A DNA stretch of 64,000 nt. It comes from Rhodococcus ruber NBRC 15591. GTDB lineage: Bacteria > Actinomycetota > Actinomycetes > Mycobacteriales > Mycobacteriaceae. The position numbers and the translations under genes are program-made. Location of the stretch: the NCBI RefSeq assembly GCF_001894945.1, contig NZ_BCXE01000021.1, positions 264,788 to 328,787 on the forward strand, given 5' to 3'. The notes beneath the pieces are model-generated. The model saw only the letters and a list, made by a program, of their open reading frames with translations, was not told the DNA's origin and did no database searches. Of this stretch, positions 35,365 through 43,597 are shown one piece after another; the stretch's first letter is position 1; every line of letters starts with the position of its first letter.

Positions 35365-36531
35365 TCAGCGGCCGGCCATCGCCCGGAGCAGTGGGGCGGC
35401 GGGCAGCGACGCGAAGAGCGCCGCCTCGTCGCGCCACGACGACTCCTCGTCGAGGAACCGCAGGATCGGCTCCGCGGAGGACCGGTCGAACAGGCCCGCG
35501 AAGGCGCGCTCGAGCACGGCGGGCCGCTCGACGACGGCCCGCAACAGCCCCTGGTCGTACCGGGCGAACCGGGACGGGGCAGGGCGCACGTCGAAAGGAT
35601 GCCCGTGCCGGGCGAGCGACCGCGCGAGGGCCTCACTGTCGCGCTGGATCCGCTGATAGGCATATCCGCTGCTGCCCTTGAGCATCCCGCCCGCGGCGCC
35701 GATCCGCACGATGTTGCCGCGGCGCCGCGCGGGCGGCTGTGAGGCCAACGGCATCCGCGCGGACTCGTCCGCCTCGACCACGTAGGCGTCCTCGTCGGCG
35801 CCGAGCACCGTCGCCAGGTACTCCCGGAGTGCCTCGTCGTGGACGGCGGTGCCGACGGGCCCGGCGTCGGGACGCGCGAAACACGTGTGCTCGACGAGGG
35901 CGCGACGGTCGTCGGTGGGCAGCACGTACACGAAGGACGCGGCCCGGCCCTGATCGGTGCGGAAGTCGAACAGGGTGGGGACGCCGGGATCGAACAGGGG
36001 TGCATCGGCGCGGATCCGCCACCCCCGGAAGTCCAGCCACGCATCGGGGCCCGTCCCGTCGCGCGGGTCACCGCTGTCGGGGCCGCGGCCGTCGAAGACC
36101 CACTCGGGGTGCAGTTCCGTGCCGTCGGACAGGCCGACGCGCGGACGGGCCCCGTCGTGCACCCGCGTCACATGCCCGGTGCGGAACCCGATGTCGCCGA
36201 CTGCATCCGTGATCTCGTCGACCACCGGCACCAGATCGGCGCCGCGGACGACGCCGTACCGGTACCGGCCGAGACCGAGGGTGCGGGACCGTCCGCCGAC
36301 GTGAACCCGGATCCGGGCGAACCGCGCGGAGACGGCGGCGTCGAGGAGTCCGGGCCGGCGGGACCAGAACGCCCATCCGACTTCTCGGATGTCGCGGGCG
36401 CCGTCGTCGACGAGCACCACCGGACCGGGTCGCGCCGGGGCGGTGGCGAGATGGGCCGCCAGCGACAGCCCGCTCAGGCCCGCCCCCAGGACGGCGATAC
36501 CGCCGTCGACCGGTTCGTTCCAGGCTCGCAC
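35365..36531 (-). CDS. Lycopene cyclase (CrtL/CrtY flavoprotein type)
   Basis: 388 residues from GTG at 36531, chosen because GGGGAGGG lies directly upstream; longer starts at 36570 and 36582 lack such a site. The N-terminus has the FAD fold IAVLGAGLSGLSLAAHLAT, followed by VGWAFWSRRPGLLD, VFDGRG and the C-terminal GGMLKGSSGYAYQRIQRDS that typifies CrtY/CrtL cyclases. It would close the beta rings of carotenoids. No other crt genes are in the window, so it is an orphan cyclase. It starts 70 bp after the second N-demethylase alpha gene and may be read from that operon. Confidence 0.85.
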   Translation of the reverse strand: MRAWNEPVDGGIAVLGAGLSGLSLAAHLATAPARPGPVVLVDDGARDIREVGWAFWSRRPGLLDAAVSARFARIRVHVGGRSRTLGLGRYRYGVVRGADLVPVVDEITDAVGDIGFRTGHVTRVHDGARPRVGLSDGTELHPEWVFDGRGPDSGDPRDGTGPDAWLDFRGWRIRADAPLFDPGVPTLFDFRTDQGRAASFVYVLPTDDRRALVEHTCFARPDAGPVGTAVHDEALREYLATVLGADEDAYVVEADESARMPLASQPPARRRGNIVRIGAAGGMLKGSSGYAYQRIQRDSEALARSLARHGHPFDVRPAPSRFARYDQGLLRAVVERPAVLERAFAGLFDRSSAEPILRFLDEESSWRDEAALFASLPAAPLLRAMAGR

Positions 36532-36601
36532 GCTCGACCCTCCCCTCGCCGGAGCCGTCTCCTTCGTCACCGTACCGGCCACCGGGCACGGTCGTGCGGT
36601 C

Positions 36602-37609
36602 CTACGCGGCGTAGGTCCGTGTCCGTTCCCGCAGCCAGGCCATCGCCGGCCTGCGGTAGGAGTCGATGCCCTTGTACGCGGCGATCTCGCCGGGCAGCTC
36701 CTCGACGATGTCGGCGAGCTGTTCGGCCCACACCGGGACCTGCGCGATCTCCTCGAGCGGCGCCATGTAGGTGCGGATGTTGAACACGAGCGTTCCTGTC
36801 ATGGGCAGCCGGATCAGGTGCTCGAGTTCGATGCGCAGCTGGATGCGGCCCCAGTCGCGGTCGGCGACGAGCCGTGGCATGTCGTCCATCCAGTCGGGCA
36901 TCGTCTCGAGACTGGTGTCCCGCCGCCGCGAGCCGACCGCGGAGAAGGTCCAGTTCACCCGCCGGTACGGCCGCTCGGTCGTGAGCCGGCGCATGAACTG
37001 CTCGGCGCGGTCGGTCACCCCGTTCGAGGTCAGGCCGGGTACGGGACGGTGTATCTCGTGCAGGCTCATGCCGATGTCGAACTTGACGGACCAGTCGGCG
37101 GACGACGTGACCAGCGCCGCGTCGAACCACAGGTGCCCGTCGCGCTCGGTCACCAGCAGCACGTCGTCGGGCAGCTGGCATCCGATGAAGACCAGCGGGT
37201 GTTCCGGCAGGGTGGACAGATCGCCGAGCGCGAACCGCTGATCGATCCCGAGAAGGTCGTTGCGCCAGCGATACCCCTCGTTCTCGACGTCGAGATGCAT
37301 GACGTCGGGGAAGGAGGCCGTCATGTCCCGCATGTAGTAGAGCATCAGATCCCAGCAGGCCGGCGTCATGTGGGGCAGCATCTGCACGCGGCCGGGGTCG
37401 GCCGCGAGGATCGCGCGACGCAACCGCATCATCTCGACGTACTCGGCGGGGCTCTTGCCGAGGTCGACGATGTGCTCGCCCCAGGCCCCGGCGGCGGTCT
37501 CGGTGCGACGCGGTGCCGGTTCGACATTGACGGCGTAGCGAAACACTCTGTCGCCCTGGGGGAAGGGCCACGGCAGGCAGGACAGGTCGCTGGCGACGGA
37601 GGCGGTCAC
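36602..37609 (-). CDS. Heme-dependent oxidative N-demethylase alpha subunit (DUF3445), copy 2
   Basis: 335 residues from GTG at 37609, with AAGGAA upstream. It belongs to the DUF3445 family, whose Pseudomonas member is the PAS-fold heme subunit of dimethylamine N-demethylase (dimethylamine + O2 to methylamine + formaldehyde). Landmarks shared with copy 1 at 38105 include FRYAVNVEP, GAWGEHIVDLG, LEHLIRLPMTGTLVFNIRTY and EEIAQVPVWAEQL. The two copies differ throughout, so this is an old duplication. It is the last gene of the operon and follows the second small subunit gene by 22 bp. Confidence 0.85.
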   Translation of the reverse strand: MTASVASDLSCLPWPFPQGDRVFRYAVNVEPAPRRTETAAGAWGEHIVDLGKSPAEYVEMMRLRRAILAADPGRVQMLPHMTPACWDLMLYYMRDMTASFPDVMHLDVENEGYRWRNDLLGIDQRFALGDLSTLPEHPLVFIGCQLPDDVLLVTERDGHLWFDAALVTSSADWSVKFDIGMSLHEIHRPVPGLTSNGVTDRAEQFMRRLTTERPYRRVNWTFSAVGSRRRDTSLETMPDWMDDMPRLVADRDWGRIQLRIELEHLIRLPMTGTLVFNIRTYMAPLEEIAQVPVWAEQLADIVEELPGEIAAYKGIDSYRRPAMAWLRERTRTYAA

Positions 37610-37631
37610 GACGGTTCCTTTCCGGTAGGTG

Positions 37632-38108
37632 TCAGGCCACAGCGCCGAGATAGGCACCGTGGTGCCCCGACAGGTGGGGGCGGATCTCGAGGTCCAGGCC
37701 GCACGAACCGCAGGCGACGACATCCCCGGGTTCGGCGTCGACGGCCCGGGTCGTGCCGCAGTGCGGGCAGAACAGCGGCACTCCGTCGACGGCGGTGACA
37801 TAGGTGGTCGTCTCACACGGCAGCAGGCCGGCGGTGCGCGCCGCAGCCGTCGCTGCCATCGCTTCCCGCCGCGGTCCGGCGATCAGCACGCGGGTACCGG
37901 CGCGAGCCTCGCGCACGAGCCGCGCCACCTCCGCAGCGCTCGCGTCCGGAACCACGGTGGCGACGCGGCCGGCGGCGAGCGCCCGCGCCGCCCAGGCCGT
38001 CACCGCGGCCCGCGCGTCGGCGCAGCCACCGAGGCAGAACATGAGGTGGATGCGCCCACTCGGATCGAGCGGGGGCAGCGCACCGGTGAGGAAACCGGAG
38101 TTCTTCAC
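37632..38108 (-). CDS. DmmA-type small subunit of N-demethylase, copy 2
   Basis: 158 residues from GTG at 38108, overlapping the copy-1 alpha stop by 4 bp. The N-terminal part is Ala-rich with Rossmann-like TRVLIAGPRREAMAATAAART. The C-terminal zinc-ribbon has two Cys pairs (CPHC and CGSC) and the signature HLSGHHGAYLG, which I associate with the DmmA/gamma-subunit family of dimethylamine monooxygenase. It is probably an electron-transfer or assembly subunit paired with the neighbouring alpha subunit. Confidence 0.8.
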   Translation of the reverse strand: MKNSGFLTGALPPLDPSGRIHLMFCLGGCADARAAVTAWAARALAAGRVATVVPDASAAEVARLVREARAGTRVLIAGPRREAMAATAAARTAGLLPCETTTYVTAVDGVPLFCPHCGTTRAVDAEPGDVVACGSCGLDLEIRPHLSGHHGAYLGAVA

Positions 38109-39112
38109 GGCCGCACACCCCCGAATTCGCGCAACCACTTCAGGCCCGGCTCGCGGGTGCGGGTGAGGCCCTTGTAGTCGGCCATGTCCTCGGGGAGTTC
38201 CTCGAGGACCCGGTAGAGCCGATCGGCCCATTCCGGCACCAGCGCGATCTCCTCGAACGGCAGCAGGTAGGTGCGGATGAGGAACATGATCGCGCCGGAC
38301 GCGCCGAGCCGGATCAGGTGCTGCACCTCGACCCGCAGGTGCAGGCGACGGCCGACGTCCTCGAGGGGCCCCTCGGCGAGCAGGCGCCGGTCGCGTCCCC
38401 ACTCGGGATACGTCTCGGTGGCCGTGTCGAGCCGGCGGTCCACGGTGAGGGTCCAGTTGGTGCGCCGGTACCGCTGCCCGGGTTGCAGTCCCATGAGGAA
38501 GGACTGGGCGCGGGTGATCACTCCCTCGGCGTGGATGCGGGGCACGGGACCGTGGATCTGCAGGAAGCTCATCCCGACGTCGAAGCGCAGCGACCAGTCC
38601 GCCGCGAACGTCACCAGGCCCGCGTCGCCCCACAGGGCACCGTCGCGCTGGTCGAGCAGCACGACGTCCTCCTGGATCTGCCGGCCGATGTACAGCAGGG
38701 GTGGCTCGGGCAGGGTGGCGGACTGCCCGTAGACGAACGCCTGCTCGAGGTCGAGGGCGAGGTTGCTCCACCGCCAGACGGTGCCGTCGCGGTCGAGCGC
38801 GAACGTCTGCGGGTACGCCTCGGCCAGCATCTTCATGAGGGTGAGCATCGCGTCCCACTGCGCGACCGCCATGTGCCCGAGCGTCTGGAAGCGGCTCGGG
38901 TCGGCGTCGAGCACGCGCCGTCGCTCGGCGAGCTCGTCGAGGAGGAAGCCGTCCATGTCGACCGGGTGCTCGCCCCAGCCGCCGGCCGCCGTGTCCGCGC
39001 GGGTCCCGGCCGGCTCGACGTTGGTGCTGTACCGGTAGGCGTCCCGCGGGAAGGGGAACGGGAACCGCGCGACGCGTTCCGGGAGCGCCTCGAATTCGGT
39101 TGCGGCAGTCAC
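38105..39112 (-). CDS. Heme-dependent oxidative N-demethylase alpha subunit (DUF3445), copy 1
   Basis: 335 residues from GTG at 39112, overlapping the reductase stop by 4 bp. It has FPFPFPRDAYRYSTNVEP at the start, then GGWGEHPVDMDG, TLPEPPLLYIGRQIQEDVVLL, ADWSLRFDVGMSFLQIHGPVPR and a C-terminal VEVQHLIRLGASGAIMFLIRTY with FEEIALVPEWADRLYRVLEELP. As the first alpha copy, next to the reductase, it is the best candidate for the catalytic heme subunit that demethylates dimethylamine. Cytoplasmic, no membrane segment. Confidence 0.87.
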   Translation of the reverse strand: MTAATEFEALPERVARFPFPFPRDAYRYSTNVEPAGTRADTAAGGWGEHPVDMDGFLLDELAERRRVLDADPSRFQTLGHMAVAQWDAMLTLMKMLAEAYPQTFALDRDGTVWRWSNLALDLEQAFVYGQSATLPEPPLLYIGRQIQEDVVLLDQRDGALWGDAGLVTFAADWSLRFDVGMSFLQIHGPVPRIHAEGVITRAQSFLMGLQPGQRYRRTNWTLTVDRRLDTATETYPEWGRDRRLLAEGPLEDVGRRLHLRVEVQHLIRLGASGAIMFLIRTYLLPFEEIALVPEWADRLYRVLEELPEDMADYKGLTRTREPGLKWLREFGGVRP

Positions 39113-40104
39113 AGGTCCAGCTCCAATCGCTCGCCGCCGGCGCGGGAGACGCACGGCATCATGCAGTCGCCGGCGAGTTTCTCCGCGTCGGTCAGGTACA
39201 GGTCGCGATGCTCGATCGCGCCGCCGGTCACCGGGATCCGGCATTCGCCGCACACTCCCTGCCGGCACAGGTTCGGCACCGCGACCCCGTTCGTGTCGAG
39301 CGCGTCGAGCAGGCTCACGCCGGAGTTCACGACGATGTCGGCCCCGGTGCGGCGCAGATGTGCGGTGAACGGGGAGCCGGGGTCGAGGTCGCCGACACCG
39401 AAGTGCTCGTAGTGGATGCGGGCGTCCGGCCACCCCGCGCCACGGGCGCGGGCGGTGAGTTCGTCGATGAGACCGGTGGGCCCGCACACGTACAGGTGGG
39501 TGCCGAGCGGCTGATCGAGCAGGGCCGGGCCGAGTGCGGCCCAGAACTGCCCGGGTGTGTGATAGGTGTGCAGGCGGTCGCCGCACAGTTCGCGCAGTTC
39601 GCCGAGGTGCGGGCCGTCGCCCTCGCGGAACGTGTAGTGGACCTCGAAGGAGCGGCCCCACTGAGCGGCGGCGCGGGCGTGCGAGAGGATGGGTGTGACG
39701 CCGATGCCGCCGGCCACGAGCAGGTGGTGACGCGCGGTGAGGACCGGCGCGAAGGCACTTCGGGGCCTGCTGACCTCCACGACGTCGCCGACCTCGAGAC
39801 CGTGGACCCAGCGGGAGCCGCCCCGGCCGGTCTCGTCGAGCCGCACGGAGATCGAGTAGCTGTGCGGTTCGAGCTCCGGACCGGTCAGGGAGTAGGAGTT
39901 GCGGCGGGGCCGGCCGTCGTCGCGGGGGCCGCAGGAGAGCACGACGTGGCTGCCCGGGGTGAACGACGGCAGTGGCGCACCGGTGGGGTCGACGAACCGC
40001 ACGTGCCGCACGCCGGTGGCGACGGTGGTCACCTCGGCGACGGCGAGGGTCAGGGTCGCGTCGTTGCGCCGGACGGCCGCTCCGGAGTCGGATACGAGAG
40101 TCAT
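39109..40104 (-). CDS. PDR/VanB-type reductase subunit of N-demethylase
   Basis: 331 residues from ATG at 40104, set by GGAGG 7 nt upstream; the start overlaps the DmmA stop. Domains: flavin-binding barrel (RRNSYSLTGPE near 60), NAD-binding (LVAGGIGVTPILSHARA near 125), and a C-terminal plant-type [2Fe-2S] domain (NLCRQGVCGECRIPV, then CMMPC). It passes electrons from NAD(P)H through flavin and the iron-sulfur centre to the heme alpha subunit, like the HODM beta/DmmB subunit. It is the only reductase for two alpha copies. Confidence 0.9.
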   Translation of the reverse strand: MTLVSDSGAAVRRNDATLTLAVAEVTTVATGVRHVRFVDPTGAPLPSFTPGSHVVLSCGPRDDGRPRRNSYSLTGPELEPHSYSISVRLDETGRGGSRWVHGLEVGDVVEVSRPRSAFAPVLTARHHLLVAGGIGVTPILSHARAAAQWGRSFEVHYTFREGDGPHLGELRELCGDRLHTYHTPGQFWAALGPALLDQPLGTHLYVCGPTGLIDELTARARGAGWPDARIHYEHFGVGDLDPGSPFTAHLRRTGADIVVNSGVSLLDALDTNGVAVPNLCRQGVCGECRIPVTGGAIEHRDLYLTDAEKLAGDCMMPCVSRAGGERLELDL

Positions 40105-40616
40105 CAGCATTCCTCCGCGTCGAGCTGGTAGCCGAGATATGCGCCGTGGTGGCGCGAAACGTGGTGGTAGACGACGAGGTTCGCTGCGCATCCCGGGCAC
40201 GTGCTCGTCTGCCCGATCGCGGCGGCGGTGTCATGGGTGTGCGCGCAGTGCGCGCAGTACACCGTGCGGGTGTCCGTGGTCAGCACCTCGGGCAGGATCT
40301 CGTCGTCGAGTGCCCCCGCGGCGACGGCCACGGCCCGGGCGGCGAGGACGGCGGCCTCGTCGCCCACCAGGACGAGCCGCCAGCCGACGCGGGCCGCGGC
40401 GAGCTGGCGTTGCAGGACCTCCGCGGCCGCGTCGCCCCAGGTGGCGGGCGCCCGTAGCCAGCTCACCCGCCGGCCTTCGAAAGAGGTCACGAGGCGGCGG
40501 GCGTGGTCGCCGGCGGCGGCGCCGAACGACAGGACGGTGACGGTCCTGCCGCCGTCGGCGACGATGCGTTCCTCGTCCCAGCGCGGGACGCTGGTCGTCT
40601 CCGTACAGACGCTCAT
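40104..40616 (-). CDS. DmmA-type small subunit of N-demethylase, copy 1
   Basis: 170 residues from ATG at 40616. It has the same architecture as copy 2: an Ala-rich Rossmann-like part (RLVLVGDEAAVLAARAVAVAAG) and a C-terminal zinc-ribbon (CAHC and CPGC) ending in HHVSRHHGAYLGYQ. It is 10 bp after the cupin gene and overlaps the reductase start at TGATGA, a pattern of tight translational coupling. Confidence 0.83.
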   Translation of the reverse strand: MSVCTETTSVPRWDEERIVADGGRTVTVLSFGAAAGDHARRLVTSFEGRRVSWLRAPATWGDAAAEVLQRQLAAARVGWRLVLVGDEAAVLAARAVAVAAGALDDEILPEVLTTDTRTVYCAHCAHTHDTAAAIGQTSTCPGCAANLVVYHHVSRHHGAYLGYQLDAEEC

Positions 40617-40626
40617 GTCCGGGTCC

Positions 40627-41004
40627 TCACGGCGCGAACGTGCGCTGGCCGACGTAGAACGCCAGGGCACCGTCGGGAGTGGTGAAGCGGATGCGTGAGC
40701 CCTTGGGGAAGAAGATCGCGTCCTTGGCGCGGGCGATCTCGACCTGGCCGGTGTCGAGGTTCTCGAGCCGGAACTCGCCTTCGAGGACGACCTTCATCTC
40801 GTCGTACTCGTACAGGTAGTCCAGGGGGGCGTCGGTGTGCTCGAGCTTGAAGTAGCCGGCCGCCATCTCCGACCCCTCGGGATTGGGGTAGACGTCGTCG
40901 ATGAAGCCCGCGGTGCCCGGAAATTCGTCGGTGGACATCTGGGGCAGGCTCTTCCAGAAGTCGGCGGTGACGCGGAATGCGGGGGCGGTGGTGGTCTCTG
41001 CCAT
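40627..41004 (-). CDS. EutQ-like cupin protein
   Basis: 125 residues from ATG at 41004 with AGGAG 6 nt upstream. It is a single cupin barrel: YLYEYDEMKVVLEGEFRLENLDTG and ARAKDAIFFPKGSRIRFTTPDGALAFYVGQRTFAP, similar to the EutQ cupin of ethanolamine use but without the catalytic context. First gene of the N-demethylase operon. It may bind a metal or a small amine-derived ligand; function unknown. Confidence 0.8.
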   Translation of the reverse strand: MAETTTAPAFRVTADFWKSLPQMSTDEFPGTAGFIDDVYPNPEGSEMAAGYFKLEHTDAPLDYLYEYDEMKVVLEGEFRLENLDTGQVEIARAKDAIFFPKGSRIRFTTPDGALAFYVGQRTFAP

Positions 41005-41064
41005 GGAGGCTCCTGGGATCGGGGCCGGTCGAGCCGGCGGGAGTGGAGAACGTCGATCGCTGAC

Positions 41065-41092
41065 GTGAAACAGACAGTAATGAGGTGAAACA
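41065..41092. promoter_or_regulatory. GTGAAACA direct repeat upstream of the N-demethylase operon
   Basis: GTGAAACA at 41065-41072 and again at 41085-41092, exactly 20 nt apart. In the sense of the leftward operon they read TGTTTCAC and lie 60-90 nt before the cupin start, where a regulator of the promoter would bind. Confidence 0.6.
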
Positions 41093-41237
41093 CCCCGGGC
41101 GGTTGCCACCGCGTTAACGCGTGTAACCGAATCCTCTCAGCATCAGGAGAATTCGCGGCTCGGCGATCCGCCGGGCACGTCGAGCCGGACCGTCACCACA
41201 AACTCACGACCACGTAACACGCCCGTCATGCATGCTA

Positions 41238-41276
41238 TGTTTCATTTCATTCGACAGCGATTCACCTTATGAAACT
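41238..41276. promoter_or_regulatory. TGTTTCAT ... ATGAAACT boxes upstream of the methylamide synthetase operon
   Basis: TGTTTCAT at 41238-41245, a weaker CGATTCAC 20 nt later (41258-41265) and ATGAAACT at 41269-41276 in inverted orientation. They lie 26-64 nt before the gene at 41302. The intergenic region 41005-41301 holds both divergent promoters and no gene. Confidence 0.55.
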
Positions 41277-41301
41277 TCGCAGCCGGACCCCAGGAGTACC
41301 C

Positions 41302-42663
41302 ATGACGCTCGAAGCCACCGACCTCCCCGTGATGCGTCTGCCCTCCCCGGACGCCCCCGCCGCCGAGCTCGCCGCTCTCGCCCGCGCCACCGACACCCGC
41401 TTCATCCTCGCGGTGTTCACCAATCTCGCCGGAAAGCCCTGCGCCAAGCTCGTCCCGGTCGAGGCGGTCGACGAGCTCCAGTCCGACGGGGTCGGTTTCG
41501 CGGGCTACGCGGCCGGAGCGATGGGTCAGGTCCCGAAGGATCCCGATCTCGTCGCACTCCCGGATCCCACCTCCTTCACGCCGATCCCGTTCGTGCGTCC
41601 GGGGCTCGCGCTGGTGCACTGCGATCCCCACGTCGAGGGCAAGCCCTGGCCCTACGCCCCGCGGGTGATCCTGAGGCAGGTCCTCGGCAAGGCCGCCGAG
41701 CGCGGGCTGTCCGTCAAGGTCGGCGCCGAGATCGAGTACTTCCTCGTCCAGCGGGACGAGGACGGGACGCTGCGCACCGCCGACGCGCTCGACACCTCCC
41801 GGCAGCCCTGCTACGACGCCCGGGACGTCACCCGCATGTACGAACACCTGACCTCGATCTCCGCGGCGATGAACTCCCTCGGCTGGGGCAACTACGCCAA
41901 CGACCACGAGGACGGCAACGGACAGTTCGAGCAGAACTTCCACTACGCCGACGCGATGACCACCGCCGACCGGGTGGTCACGCTGCGCTACCTGATCTCG
42001 GTGCTCGCCGAGCAACGGGGCATGACCGCGACGTTCATGCCCAAGCCGTTCGCCGACCGCACCGGCTCGGGCATGCACATGCATCTGTCGCTGTGGCGGG
42101 AGGACGGGGCCGCCTTCCCCGATGCCGGCGATCCCCGCGGACTCGGACTGTCCGAGACCGCCTACGCGTTCATCGCCGGCATCCTCGACCATGCCTGCGC
42201 CCTGCAGGGCGTGATCGCCCCGACCGTCAACTCCTACAAGCGGACCGGTGCCACCGCGACCAGCTCCGGCGCGACGTGGTCGCCGCGGCACGCCACCTAC
42301 GGCGGCAACGACCGCACCCACTATCTGCGCGTTCCGGACGGCAACCGCGTCGAGCTGCGCGGCGGGGACGGCTCGGCCAACCCCTACCTCGCTGCCGCGG
42401 CCGCCGTCGCGGCGGGCCTCGACGGCATCGACCGCAAACTCGATCCCGGCGTACCCGGAGGCACCCCGAATCCGGAGACACTGCCGATGACCCTGCTGCA
42501 CGCGATGGACGCCCTCACCGCCGACCCCGTGGTGACCGGCGCCCTCGACGCCGCCGGCCCGGGTGTCGCCGAGTACTTCGCCGCGCTCAAGCGCGAGGAG
42601 TTCTTCCACTGGCACAACACCGTGACCGCGTGGGAGATCGACAGCTACCTGACCGCCTTCTGA
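41302..42663 (+). CDS. Glutamine-synthetase-like protein, probable gamma-glutamylmethylamide synthetase
   Basis: 453 residues with AGGAG upstream. Catalytic glutamine synthetase features: GAEIEYFLV, GSGMHMHLSLW, NSYKR and GGNDRTHYLRVPDGNRVELRGGDGSANPYL. The GlnT/type III-like shortened form, with a GlxBCD-type set after it, is found in gmaS (ATP + glutamate + methylamine to gamma-glutamylmethylamide) of methylamine users. Substrate identity is inferred from neighbours; ordinary glutamine synthesis or another amine such as ethanolamine cannot be excluded. Confidence 0.85.
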   Translation: MTLEATDLPVMRLPSPDAPAAELAALARATDTRFILAVFTNLAGKPCAKLVPVEAVDELQSDGVGFAGYAAGAMGQVPKDPDLVALPDPTSFTPIPFVRPGLALVHCDPHVEGKPWPYAPRVILRQVLGKAAERGLSVKVGAEIEYFLVQRDEDGTLRTADALDTSRQPCYDARDVTRMYEHLTSISAAMNSLGWGNYANDHEDGNGQFEQNFHYADAMTTADRVVTLRYLISVLAEQRGMTATFMPKPFADRTGSGMHMHLSLWREDGAAFPDAGDPRGLGLSETAYAFIAGILDHACALQGVIAPTVNSYKRTGATATSSGATWSPRHATYGGNDRTHYLRVPDGNRVELRGGDGSANPYLAAAAAVAAGLDGIDRKLDPGVPGGTPNPETLPMTLLHAMDALTADPVVTGALDAAGPGVAEYFAALKREEFFHWHNTVTAWEIDSYLTAF

Positions 42664-42709
42664 CCCGTGCGGGTCACCGCGAACGACGATCGAAAAGGAG
42701 AGACGACCC

Positions 42710-43597
42710 ATGTGCGGAATCGTCGGGCTTCACCTGCGTGACGCCGCCCTCGCCCCCCGGCTGGGCAGCCTGCTGACCGGCATGCTCGGCCAGATGGTCG
42801 ACCGGGGACCGGATTCGGCCGGGGTCGCCCTCTACGGCGACCCCACCTTCTCCCCCGCCGGCCACGCGTCGGTGTCCCTGCTCGGCGCCGCCCCGGACCT
42901 CGCCGCCACCGTCGGTGCCGCACTCGGGGTGAGCGTGACCGGAATCGACCTGGCGCCCACCACGGTGCTGCACGCGCCGGTCCCGGCGCAGCTGCTCGCC
43001 GACACTCTCCGCGCTGTCGATCCCGGCGCCACGCTCATCGGCTTCGGCGACGACGTGACCGTCCTCAAGGGCATGGGCGACCCGGTGGCGCTGGCCGAGC
43101 GCTTCGGGATCCCCGCCGCCTCCGGATGGCAGGGCGTCGGCCACACCCGCATGGCCACCGAATCGGCCGTCACCGCCGCGGGCTCGCACCCGTTCGCCGT
43201 CGGCCCGGACCAGTGCCTGGTGCACAACGGCTCGTTCTCCAACCACCTGTCGGTCAAGCGGGAACTCGAGGCCGAGGGGGTGGCGTTCGACAGCGCGAAC
43301 GACACCGAGGTCGGGGCGCGATTCGTCGCCAAGCACCTCGCCGAGGGCGCCGACCTCGAGAAGGCCCTGCGTCTGCTCGGAGAACGCTTCGACGGGTTCT
43401 ACACCCTGCTCGTGTCGACGTCCGACTCCTTCGCCGTCGTGCGCGACCCGATCGCGTGCAAACCCGCGATCGTCGCCGAGACCGACGCGTACGTCGCGAT
43501 GGCCTCCGAGTTCCGGGCCCTCGCCGGCCTGCCCGGCATCGCGGACGCCCACATCTTCGAACCCGAGCCGGAGCGGGTCTACGTATGGCACCGCTGA
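42710..43597 (+). CDS. Class II glutamine amidotransferase subunit, probable N-methylglutamate synthase MgsA (GlxB)
   Basis: 295 residues, AAAAGGAG upstream. The catalytic Cys is residue 2 (MCGIVGLHLRD), followed by VDRGPDSAGVALY, GHTRMATESAV and FAVGPDQCLVHNGSFSNH, the N-terminal nucleophile fold that in glutamate synthase releases ammonia from glutamine. In N-methylglutamate synthase the subunit releases methylamine from gamma-glutamylmethylamide. It is 46 bp after the synthetase gene. Confidence 0.87.
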   Translation: MCGIVGLHLRDAALAPRLGSLLTGMLGQMVDRGPDSAGVALYGDPTFSPAGHASVSLLGAAPDLAATVGAALGVSVTGIDLAPTTVLHAPVPAQLLADTLRAVDPGATLIGFGDDVTVLKGMGDPVALAERFGIPAASGWQGVGHTRMATESAVTAAGSHPFAVGPDQCLVHNGSFSNHLSVKRELEAEGVAFDSANDTEVGARFVAKHLAEGADLEKALRLLGERFDGFYTLLVSTSDSFAVVRDPIACKPAIVAETDAYVAMASEFRALAGLPGIADAHIFEPEPERVYVWHR

